From Austropuccinia psidii (Eukaryota; Basidiomycota; Pucciniomycetes; Pucciniales; Sphaerophragmiaceae): a stretch of DNA of 64,000 bases. Shown here in pieces: positions 10,345 through 19,419 of this stretch; position 1 is the stretch's first letter; every line of letters begins with the position of its first letter. The stretch lies in assembly GCA_023105745.1 (NCBI GenBank), contig JALGQZ010000011.1, forward strand, positions 12,176,975 through 12,240,974, given 5' to 3'. A program made the position numbers and the translations under genes. The notes beneath the pieces are model-generated. The model searched no databases. It was not told the origin of the DNA and saw nothing but the letters and a program-made list of their open reading frames with translations.

Positions 10345-10640
10345 CTACCCACTTGGTATAATGGGTGATGAGCAAGGCAGGGGATTCATTTGAATCCAGA
10401 ATGAAAATATTTTTTTTTTGGGAACCTCTGACATAGTCAATGAGTACTTGAGAACAAAATTCTTTGCAATAAAAGAGTTTGTAGCACCAGAATCAATGAG
10501 AATACCATAAAAAATAGAAGAGACAGAAGAAAAAATAAGAAAATTTAAAGATTTCTTGACACTAGTATTCAGAGTGCACAATTGTGCTCTTGAAGGAAAT
10601 AAGTGAGAAGGATTGAACACATCATGATTCCCTCTCAGGC
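10345..10640 (-). pseudogene. E1 aspartic protease, truncated at its 5' side
   Basis: The frame contains FYGILIDSGATNSFIAKNF, the retroviral-type aspartic protease active site D-S/T-G-A. The open frame formally extends to 10740, but bases above 10640 belong to the LTR of element B, so coding similarity stops there. Protease would cleave Gag-Pol. Gag of this element is missing. Confidence 0.75.
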
Positions 10641-12078
10641 TGTCAGCCTGTGACTCAAAACCAGAGCACAAGCATGACAGCCAAAATACCATAAACCAAT
10701 GGTATAGCCAAGATACCACCAAAACATGGAACTGAGCCAAATAAGCTCAAAAGGGATCAAAAGAAAGAGAAAACTCATCTCTTTCTGAAAACATAAGTCC
10801 CATAACCATAGGACAAGAAATAACAAAGTTATTCCTGCTCAAAGTTATTGCTGAGCATAAACCTCAATTTTCACCTCTCATCTAAAATCTAGAAGGAGAG
10901 GCTTAACCCCATCAAATGGGTACTCAGAATGAAGAGCTAAGCCAGGGCTATCCAATGGTACCAGCCAAACTGAGCTAGCACCAATATTACTGGAGTTATG
11001 GTCAATTTCAGGCCAAATAAGGGTGAACAAAACATTCACCTCTCATCTAATGTCTACAGTTTTAGTGTGGGATACTTGAAGTGGGGTCTTTTTAGAAAGA
11101 GAACAATCAGGGCTATCTGATGGTGCCATCCACTTCTTCATATCTCAACTATAACAGAAGTTATGAGGCAAACAAGCTCAATACAGCTTTTGCCCAAACC
11201 ATGCCTATGTACAAAAAACCTTGTACATGGGATAACTTTGTCATATTTAATGATAACCATACCAAATTGGGTATTATTATGTAGAGCTAATACAGGGATA
11301 TCCAATGAACCAACTTTGAGCATGATATCTCAAAAACTGACAGAGTTATGGCCATTTGAAAGTTATAATCCCACAATATGACCAATACAGCTGTATTATG
11401 ACAGGATACAGTTGTACTCTGATTATGAGGTGTCAAACAGACGAAGAAGCATGTTAATACTTCAATACCTCATAAGTCAGTCAATACTGTGGTCCCATAC
11501 AGTTTCTGTACAGCATTCTACGCGTCATACACGTCAGAATCAGGCTGTGAGGTCCCCAGATGAAAGTTTTCGCCCTGTATTGGTGAAAACTGCCCAGATG
11601 AGGTTTTAAAACCACATCTGGGCCCAATACAGGCTATACAGGCTGTTTTCAAACCACAAGTCAGTCCTAGAGAGTGAAAAATCCTCACTTCCTCTATGTG
11701 GAAAGGTCTAGTACCCTTTCCACCCCATTTCAGGATAAAAGGAGGCTTTTTCACAGCCAGAATTGTCTCCTCATCCTGCCCTTGAATACCCTACATAGTA
11801 AACTGTCAAAAACAGCTTTACTCTTGGGTAATAACCAGGTATACTCTTAATTTAAAGTATTGTAGTCTTTATTATTGTAACCCAACAGGTAAAGCTGCAC
11901 CCAGGGCTTTCAACAGCGCTCACCACCACTATATTCCTTATAGTAAAGCCCTCTTATTATTAAATTAAACCATCTTTAACTCTTATAAAACCCTTTTAAA
12001 TATTTATTTACCGTGTCACAGTCATAGATAACAGTTGTAAATACTTTTTAATACTCTCATCATAGACCCAGCCTGACA
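10641..12078 (+). repeat. 5' LTR of element B (1438 bp)
   Basis: Begins TGTCAGCCTGTGACTC and ends AGCCTGACA. It is followed at once by the primer-binding site. Copies occur at 24170-25600 (inverted solo) and 26697-28591 (3' LTR of D). It holds several CACCTCTCATCTAA-like internal repeats near 10870 and 11040, and GCCCAGATG..CATCTGGGC inverted words near 11592-11623. Confidence 0.9.
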
Positions 12079-12095
12079 TTTTGGGGGCCTGGCCG
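12079..12095 (+). promoter_or_regulatory. Primer-binding site of element B
   Basis: TTTTGGGGGCCTGGCCG directly after the LTR. TGGGGGCCTGGCC would pair with a tRNA 3' end finishing in CCA. The same 13-mer is found after the 5' LTRs of A (58789-58803) and C (45117-45131), and with one change in G (62980-62994). I cannot name the tRNA. Confidence 0.75.
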
Positions 12096-12659
12096 TGTTT
12101 TAAAAACCTTTTCTGGACCTTTACAAGTAAGTTTTTTCTCTATTATCATTTATTGACACTTGTTTTATCTTTTTTAGGCATCATTTTCTTTAAAAATATA
12201 TATTTTTCTTTATTTTATAAAAAATACTCATATTTTAAGGAGTATCTCTCACGTGGTTAATAACCACAAGACCAGTATTTTTGGTGTGTTTTGTATATAA
12301 AAACACTTGTAAGCCACTAATACAGTCTTAATTCTTATATGAATCAAGACAGCTCATACTGATAAACCAACAGTTGAGGAATGTTTGGGCAAATTGTTAA
12401 CTCAATTGCCCTGTAATACACCACCTTTGACAGATTATACTTGCTAACTACAAGTATTCTGTAAGATATTGGTATACAAACAGCCTACCACATATCATGA
12501 AGCTGTATCTTTGACCTGGAATTGTTAATTCAATTACACTGTCATCATACAAGGGAATATTGTAACAATATACAGGCCCAGAGGCCATTCTTAGACGTGC
12601 AAAACCAGCCTTTTAAGAAGTCTTAACTGACATAAATCCCTCTTTTCCTCCTTGATTCA
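12096..12659 (+). other. Leader between primer site and gag of element B
   Basis: AT-rich at first, then ordinary composition; no open frame of note. It ends with CTTGATTCAG just before 12661, a plausible 3' splice site for the leader exon that follows. It would contain the packaging signal, which cannot be located by eye. Confidence 0.4.
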
Positions 12660-12960
12660 GTGGAAGAAAATTTCATACCACTTGAGACCCAGTCACAGGC
12701 CCACACACCAGTGACACCCTCAGAACCAGAGGGCAGCAAGGGCAAAGGAAAGAGACTTAGTGAAGGCCTCATTAAAGGCAAAACATGGACACCAATAGCC
12801 ACCCAGAGGAGTAGAAAACCACAAAACTCTGCTTCAATACAAGGTAAACCAACCTTAACCACTTGTACAGGAAAAACTACAATTATTAACGCAGTTGTAA
12901 CCTCCAAAGGAAAACTGCCCAAATCAGCAGATAACAAATTTGTACAAGGCACAGTCAAAG
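12660..12960 (+). CDS. Element B leader exon (Ser/Thr/Lys-rich N-terminus)
   Basis: Open for about 100 codons: a motif TPVTPSEPEGSKGKGK, then WTPIATQRSRKPQNSAS and repeated short TxKGK phrases. Low-complexity and basic, with no catalytic domain. It is preceded by an AG acceptor-like site and ends at AAAG, followed by GTAAAT at 12961. Splicing out 12961-13028 joins it to the second frame at 13029, not to the Gag frame that starts ATG at 13009. The true start codon is not visible; the open frame begins with a GTG, so the start may lie in an upstream exon. Confidence 0.5.
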
Positions 12961-13028
12961 GTAAATACCCTAAGAACATAAAGTTTTTGACTGCTTGCAA
13001 ACACTGGTATGTCCCCTGTATACCTCAG
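12961..13028 (+). other. Predicted 68-nt intron at the gag start of element B
   Basis: GTAAAT...TACCTCAG. The junction codon is G+AG (Glu), followed by TLVSKGT in the second frame. The same intron with the same length and ends is at 19352-19419 in element D. The ATG of the Gag frame (13009) lies inside it, so splicing would switch between two products. Confidence 0.6.
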
Positions 13029-15653
13029 AGACCTTGGTTTCCAAAGGAACCAGCCAGAGGACAGAGAAGGCTTGTCCAGAACCAAAAGACCTGGAAGAGG
13101 ACACCTTGGACACAGTGGTGGATGGCAAAACCATGAGGGAGATAATATCAACCTTGCCATTCACACTCCAATTCAACAGGAACCTCAAACCAGAGGACTG
13201 GAAGGATATGGATCAAGTTCTTCAGCTCCATCAGGTCCTCAAAGATTTATTTAAATGGAGCATGGACAACCAGAGGTTCAACCTGGCAAGTCACTGGGCA
13301 TACCTTGGAGCAATTTGCCAGAAGATCTGTCTCAAAGAGATAGACTTCAAAGACCTGATGGTAATCACCAAAGGTTAGAATCCTACCAGGCAGTTCAGAC
13401 TCCTGGAGGCAAGGGACAGAGGATAAGGGAGAATCAAGCCACTATCCAAGCTATAGAAGAACAGTTAACCCAGACAGGGCCTACTCAGATTCCTTCAGGC
13501 TCACAAGGAGCAGGCCAAATCAGCTCTCCAGTGGCTTCACACCATTCAGAAACCAGCAGATCAGTGGCCAAGAGTCACAATTCTTCACAATTCCAGGAAT
13601 TTTCCAGGAGAAGACAAGGAAACAAGGGCAAGAACAAAGCCTCCTTCAACCAGAGGAGGAAAGAGTCAGACCCCGTGATCCAGAAGCTGTTAGATTTGGT
13701 AAAAGAAGTACACAAGAACAAGAAGTAGTTGTAAACCACTCTAGAATCAGTAGTCCTAGTAATAGAAACATTACCCCCACTCAGACTGAAAATAACGTTG
13801 TCACATCTGAGAGTAACATCAACAGTGATACACTGTGGTTACAAATGTCCCAATATGCTGAACAATCCGCAAAGCAGTTGGCAGAAATTGAAGCTGGCAA
13901 AGAGAGGATGAGAGAGACTCAAGCCTCCTTGCAACAGATAATTAAGAACCTTCAGGAAGGATATGCTCAACTGAGCAAAGCCTCTGAAGAAACCAACAAA
14001 AGACTGAATATAGTCTTTGAAGAACAACACCACAGCAAAAGGGACAGGGATTGTCTGGACCAAGACATAAACAAATTGTTTAATGTCTACCATAACCTGA
14101 AGCCCCAACCACAAGGCCAAGCTATGGAGAATCCATATCAACCAGATGACATCAAACCAGATGCCATGTTGATGAATATGGCAAGATCTCCATCACAATA
14201 CCAGGATGAAGATGGAATGTCTTATTCAGAGAAGGAAGCCTTGAAACAGCTTCCTGAGGCCTCAAGCTGGCCCAAACTCTCTGGATCAGGAGAATATGAT
14301 CATATGGACCTCATAGATTATATTGATGGACTCTTCATTGATGTACCAAGCATACCAGACTACTGGATTACTGCTAGATTGAATACTTAATTTAAAGGTC
14401 ATGCCAGTATATGGTACACAGAAATGAAAGAAATCCATGGCAGAAGAAACTGGCCATGGTGGAAGAGTCAAATCATCCAAAAGTACAGTAATGGAGCTTG
14501 GATATGGCAAAAGACCATGTCATTTGAAAATGAAAAATACTCTGTGGACAAAGATCCATATGAGTGGTGTCTTAGACAGTCTAAAAGACTTAAAGCCATT
14601 GATCCTCAGATGAACAACCAAATGAGGAATCACAAACTTCTGACACAATTTCCAGGAGAACTAGAGCATGCAGTAAAATGCGGATGCAACCAAAATTGCA
14701 CTCTAGATGACATTGCCAACACCTTACAAGACATAAGGAAAAGGACTAATATAGGGAAATTCACCCCATATAAGAGCAGTAGTTTCAAAAAGAAACAACC
14801 TTTCAGGGTAGAGCTTAAAGACAAACCCAAAGAAAGAGTGGCAGAAGTGGCAAAGAAGAGGAATTCTTGTCACAATTGTGGTTCAACAGACCACTATGCC
14901 AACAACTGTCTAAAGGCAAAGAAAAAAGTCTACGCCATAGAGAAAGTCCCTGAGGAAGAACCTCCAACAGAGGATTCTCAATCAGACTCCATCGGTGATG
15001 CCATCAGAGAACCATCTGATGATGATCAAGACCCAAGAGAGGAATTTCTAGTGGAATACCAAGACAAACCCCCACTAGAAATCCAGGACATACAGTTGGA
15101 AGCAGGCATGCCACAGGGCACTGCTAACAAGAACTTGTGCAAACACACACAAGATGCACAAACATTCCTGGTTACACCAACCAAAGGAATGGCATATATA
15201 CATGGGACAGCCACAAAAATTACTGTTTGTATTGACAATACTCAGCACCCACTGATCATTGATAGTGGAGCACACTGCTCTATAGTGGCCAAACGCTATC
15301 TGGATACCCACTTCCCAAACTGGGAAAAACAGCTCTTTCCCACTAAGGCAAAGAACTTTAAAAGTGCATCAGGGAGGTTGACTTCCATTGGAACAATTAT
15401 CAAAGAGATAATTATACCCCACAGGAAGGGTAATATAAGACTCAACCCAGAGCTTGTAGTGCTTGATGATTCCCACATCCAAGGGTTTTTACTGGGAACA
15501 GATTACCAGAGGATGTATGGCATAGACATTTGCAACAGTAAAAATAGGCACATCACCATTGGTACTAACAAGGAAAAGAAATTTTCACTTGATATATACC
15601 AGATATCTTCTCAAGACCCACTAGAAGAACTTCTGAAGGAATTCAGAGAGTGA
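13009..15653 (+). pseudogene. Element B Gag and protease
   Basis: Gag frame from ATG at 13009 (MSPVYLRDLGF) with a stop at about 13254, a frame change near 13420, then open from 13845: a coiled-coil-like stretch (SQYAEQSAKQLAEIEAGKERM...LSKASEETNKRL), YDHMDLIDYIDGLFIDV, a stop at 14388, and on through the capsid-like part (ASIWYTEMKEIHG..WPWWKSQI). A CCHC zinc knuckle CHNCGSTDHYANNC lies at about 14869-14910. Protease follows in the same frame with HPLIIDSGAHCSIV (about 15249-15290). The stop at 15651 separates it from RT. Gag packages the RNA and PR cleaves the polyprotein. Confidence 0.85.
13029..13728 (+). pseudogene. Second reading frame overlapping gag in element B
   Basis: From 13029 to 13378 this frame reads SKGTSQRTEKA, then an acidic EDTLDTVVDGKT, FNRNLKPEDWKDMDQVLQL, LKEIDFKDLMVITKG. 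A stop at 13376 and a one-base loss near 13420 put the rest (to 13728: IRENQATIQAIEEQLTQ...SDPVIQKLLDLVKEVHKNKK) in the neighbouring frame. The homologous frame in D is open over the same span with one stop. Helical and charged, with no known domain. Both this frame and Gag are open over the same DNA, so one could be a by-product; see findings. Confidence 0.5.
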
Positions 15654-16755
15654 CAGTTTAGCACTACCCTCACCAGTAAACAGAAACTAAGTTTACTGAA
15701 GATGCTGAGGAAGAACAGACCAGAATTTGCCATTGGTGAAGAACCATTAGGCAAGATCAAAGGCCATTATATAGAACTATATCTGGATGTGGAAAGGCCT
15801 TATTCACCCATACTTGGGAGACCTCCTTATCCAGAAACCCTGGAAACCAGGAAAGAAATTGAGAAACATATCAATGAACACCTGGATATGGATGTCATCA
15901 GGAAGATTGGACATAATGAAATAGTGGAAATCACCACCCCTGTCCTAATCACCTGGCATGATGGCAAGTATAGACTGTGTGGAGACTTCAGAGCTCTGAA
16001 TAACTACACAAAAGCAGACAGGTACCCTATACCCAGAATACCTCATGCCTTGGATAAACTGGCTAAAGCCAAATACATAACCAAAATGGATTGTATGAAA
16101 GGTTTCCACCAAAATTGAGTTAAACCAAACTCCATGAAATTACTCAGAATAATATGACATATGGACATATATGAGTACACCAGAATGCCATTTGGAATCA
16201 AGAATGCACCAGCCCACTTCCAAAGGATGATGGACAAAATATTTCAAGATGAGATATTGGAAGGCTGGATGGTAGTATATATTGATGATATCATTATACA
16301 CTCAGAGACATTGGAGGACCATGTGCAATACATAGACAGAGTACTAAGTAAATGCACACCCATAAATCTCAAAATTTCACTTAAAAAATGTGATTTTGGC
16401 CAACAAGAGTTACTGGCTCTAGGACATAAAGTCTCAGGTCTTAGTCTGGCAATTGACCGGAACAAAGTAGCAGCAGTACTGCAAAAGCCAGTACCCAAAA
16501 GCATCAAAGAGATCCAATCCTTTCTTGAGATTGATAGCTACTATAGAAACCACATCAAAAACTTTGCACACATAACTAGTAGTTTATACAAGGTATGTTC
16601 AAAAGATGTAGTTTTTGAAATAACCAAGGAAAGGAGGGATGCATATGAGAGGATCAAATATGAACTCACTAATGCACCTGTGCTCATCTTGCCTGACTTT
16701 GAACTACCATTCAAGCTATATATAGATGCAGCATGCAGTCAAGGCCTAGGAGCAG
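15654..16755 (+). pseudogene. Element B reverse transcriptase and start of RNase H, truncated
   Basis: RT motifs in order: [72 protein letters not shown] and the intact catalytic box VVYIDDIII. Then GHKVSGLSLAID and a connection segment in which the usual LGF is EID. RNase H begins FKLYIDAACSQGLGAALH and stops at the E2 junction. Stops near 16117 and 16158 break the frame. The family continues as seen in D. Confidence 0.88.
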
Positions 16756-17470
16756 CCCTTCATCTGGATCAGTTGGGGAATCAGAAATCCTTCATATTCT
16801 TTTCACTACCCCTTCAGTGTTGCTCCTGGAGATTGGGACTTCTGAACTGGAATATATTGGCCTACCCCCAACTGGAATTGGCCTTCCAACACTAGTCCAC
16901 CTTGCCACATCCCTCTTCCTGGAACCAGTCACTACATCAAAATATCAGTACCAATTCAATCAAGATATGCAAATCACTCACATTGAGAAAATCCTGAAGT
17001 TCCATCAGGAGTAGGTGTGTCAGAGACTGGGAACTCTTTCCCCAAAGGCCCATCTTTTCTACTCCATAAATACCTCCTGACATTAGAAGACGACACCCCA
17101 GTACAACAACATGGTTTATTTCCAATGAAGCAATAATGGCACTTTGAAGATCAGGGATTTTAGTGTTGAAAACAATCCTTACCCTTGCCAAACATTCAGT
17201 ACAGGCAGGATCACGAATTTCAACTGCTCTGTATCCATCATAGGTTTGGGAGGGATCAAAGTGACCAGAAGAAGCCATGGAGGGTGAAGATAATAGACTG
17301 AAGAGGCCAGAACCACAAAGAACAGATGGTGGTAGTGCAGAAGGAGAAGATTCAGTGAGTTCAGTCAGTTTGGAACTCATAACTGAAGAATATGCAAGCA
17401 GAAGATTCAAGAAGTCAGAATAAGTCCACTTCAAATCAAAAGGAATTGACCTCAAGGAAATGGGGGCCAT
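16756..17470 (-). pseudogene. Opposite-strand accessory gene, second copy (3' truncated)
   Basis: Starts ATGGCCCCC at 17470 with a clean N-terminus (MAPISLRS..FDLKW), which shows the proper start of the E1 copy. The cysteine cluster survives in the DNA: CTECLAR then, after a one-base loss, ..C, and CHYCFIG..PC about 10 codons later, the same C-x2-C-x6-C..C-x2-C-x6-C spacing. A 50-nt intron (16932-16981) follows at the same position as in E1, and exon 2 keeps the GSRQ-like start. The copy is cut at the junction with B, so the acidic patch and tail are lost. Confidence 0.6.
16932..16981 (-). other. Predicted 50-nt intron in the second opposite-strand gene copy
   Basis: On the minus strand GTGAGT...TTGATGTAG. 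Compared with 5479-5530, both ends and an internal TTGATT are kept while the rest and the length differ. Confidence 0.65.
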
Positions 17471-18322
17471 AGCTCATTTATGCCCCCCCTTAAAGCCTCT
17501 TAGGTGGAGATTCATACCCCTTTGGGGCTGAATTAATCACCCAGGGCCTCCCCTGTAACTTTGGGGAGGCCAGGATCTTGATGATCCAGGCCATGTAGGT
17601 GGGTTTTTGTGACCATGGGCCATTTTTTGGTCCCATGGTACCCCTGGGTCCCCAGAAAAATTGGGCCCAGGGGGTCATTTTGGTCCTGGGGGCCTCTAAT
17701 AGCCCCCACGGACCGCTGACTGCGGTGTACGGCCGTAGGACCTCAGAAGACAAAAACATGGCCAAAATGGCCATATATCATAAAATCACCAAAAACCATC
17801 AAGAACCCAAAAAAGGCCCAAAGGCCATAAAATCAAGATTTATCAAGATCCACCATAGAAAGGCCCAAAGCCAAAAAATCATTATGGAAGGCTGATTGGG
17901 ACAATTCCAAGGCCAATGGGGACAAGACCCCTTGAAGGCATTATTCAAGATTTCCTTTTGATTGGGCCTTGCCAAATGAGTACACTTCATATACTCATTG
18001 GGAATCATTGTTTCAGCACAAGGGCTCAGTGGCCATTATTTTGGGATACAACCCAAGGCCATGCCCCAAGGACAAAGAGTTATTGAATCAGAAGACAAGA
18101 AGCATAATTCAAAAGTGGAATAATTACTCAAAACTAAAAGAAGGGGGATTCAAATTAAATTGACAGGGAAGAATTGGAAAAGGATCTTCAGGATAATGGT
18201 CAAGAGGAAATGGAAATTTAAAAAAAAAACAATTTGAAAAAATGTGGGGATATTGAGATGCCACTCAACAGTGGAAGGGTATTATGGTGTTCAGGAGCCC
18301 ACCAGTTTCAAGAGGGGGATAC
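17471..18322. other. GC-rich block and polypurine tract of E2
   Basis: Inverted counterpart of 4124-4989. The GC-rich part is about 17500-17740; the rest is ordinary spacer with CAATTCTTCCCTGTCAATTT-like shared words in inverted form. The purine tract CAAGAGGGGGATAC sits at about 18309-18322 against the LTR. No coding sequence of its own. Confidence 0.55.
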
Positions 18323-19072
18323 TGTAACAACCACTCACCAGGGGTAAGGGTATTCATTCATACACCCACTCAAACACCCCAAATCAGCAGATCCACTATT
18401 TGCATCAGCATTCAGTTTCAGAAATCTTCCTTTCTGAAGCATGCATACAGTCTGGATTATCAATACAGCCTGTCAACATCTTTACAGGCTGGATTCACCC
18501 AATAAAGTTTGGATACGCCATTATAAAACTGTATGATCACTCAACTCCACCACAGCTCTTGTACAGGTTCTGTACAACTGTACAGGACCTGTATTGGGCA
18601 GACTCAATTCAATAATCAATCATTCTCATGAAAATTCTTCCTCTGGATCAGGGATGGTGATTCTCACATATAGCAGCCCCTCTTTCTCCCCCCTGGGGAC
18701 TTTTCCGCAGTTAATTAATTTAGTTTATTTAATGTTTAATGAATATTCTTATCCTTCTTTTGGGTATTATATTTATTTCATATTAAGTTAGTCTTTCCCT
18801 TTTCTCTCTTCACCTGTACAGTATGAGTTGGGTGGCCATATCCTTATTAACCCTTCTCTTTTCATTCTGACAGGTTGAAAAAGTGGACTTGGACTTGTTT
18901 GTGGTTGGCTCTTCTATTCTTTACTCCTATTTATTTTGTTGCTTCTTTCTTATATTCTTTATTTTAGTAATTCATCTCTTTGCACTCTTAGGTGTATTTT
19001 CTCTCTTACCATATCCTGAGCCCTCCATAGGTGAGTGCCAGGCCCTCTTCACTTTGAAGAGCCCCTGTGACA
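18323..19072 (+). repeat. 3' LTR of element E2 (750 bp)
   Basis: TGTAACAACCACTCACC at the start and GCCCCTGTGACA at the end. Matches 3380-4123 inverted. The next five bases are TTGAG, the target side in element D; the matching duplication at the 5' end is lost. Confidence 0.85.
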
Positions 19073-19351
19073 TTGAGACCCAGTCACAGGCCAACATACC
19101 AGTGACACCCTCAGAACCAGAGGGCATCAAAGGGAAAGTAAAGAGTCACATTTAAAGCGTTATCACAGAAAGGAAGTGGACACCTATTGCCACCCAGAAG
19201 AGTAGAAAACTATGAAATTCTGCTTCATTAAAAGGTAAACCAACCTTAACAGCTTGTACAGGGAAAATTACTATAATTAACCCAGTTATAACCTCTAAAG
19301 GTAAATTGCTCAAATCAGAAGACAACAAATTTGTACAAGGCACAGTCAAAG
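19073..19351 (+). pseudogene. Element D leader exon, broken
   Basis: Same Pro/Ser/Lys-rich N-terminus as 12660-12960 (ETQSQANIPVTPSEPEG), but with stops at about 19153 and 19213. Ends AAAG before GTAAAT at 19352, the intron of 68 nt (19352-19419) that would join it to the second frame. Confidence 0.5.
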
Positions 19352-19419
19352 GTAAATACCCTAAGAACATAAAGTTTTTGACTGCTTGCAAGCACTGACA
19401 TGTCACCTGTTTACCTCAG
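19352..19419 (+). other. Predicted 68-nt intron at the gag start of element D
   Basis: GTAAAT...TACCTCAG, identical in length and ends to 12961-13028 in B. The Gag-frame ATG (19400) lies inside it. Confidence 0.6.

Larger units (their letters stand above)
3380..10640 (-). mobile_element. Element E1: chromovirus-type Ty3/Gypsy, 5' end missing
   Basis: Read on the minus strand the order is PR (10640-10345), RT (10271-9276), RH and IN (about 9275-7226), chromodomain (7225-6977), an opposite-strand gene (4990-6324), a purine tract and the 3' LTR (4123-3380). PR-RT-RH-IN is the Ty3/Gypsy order, and a chromodomain after IN marks a chromovirus. Gag and the 5' LTR are absent because the copy ends where the LTR of element B begins at 10641. 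Many stops plus an altered RT catalytic box make it inactive. Confidence 0.85.
10641..16755 (+). mobile_element. Element B: Ty3/Gypsy copy with 5' LTR, truncated in RNase H
   Basis: Order on the plus strand: LTR (10641-12078), primer-binding site, leader, gag with overlapping second frame, PR and RT. The copy stops at GAALH near 16755, where E2 begins. D at 19073-28591 is the same family by very similar protein and DNA, so the lost part can be read there. The left junction lies in the E1 protease; the five bases before the LTR are CAGGC and are not repeated after the D 3' LTR, so B and D are not the two ends of one insertion. Confidence 0.85.
16756..19072 (+). mobile_element. Element E2: 3' end of a second E-family copy
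   Basis: An inverted copy of 3380 to about 5710: part of the opposite-strand gene (now on minus), the GC-rich block, the polypurine tract and a complete LTR. Its left end is fused to element B's RNase H across a short shared word (CCTTCA), with three bases missing compared with E1. Its right end is the exact LTR end at 19072, immediately followed by D leader sequence, as expected for insertion into D followed by deletion. Confidence 0.8.

Noticed and set aside
10635..10826. Hydrophobic small proteins starting around 10740-10826, also at 25463 and 26852
   Set aside because: They are frames across the outer end of the B/D LTR and appear wherever that LTR occurs. No independent coding evidence.
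13839..14141. Minus-strand 100-codon frame rich in hydrophobic residues
   Set aside because: Shadow of the coiled-coil-like gag on the plus strand; no domain and no counterpart open in element D.
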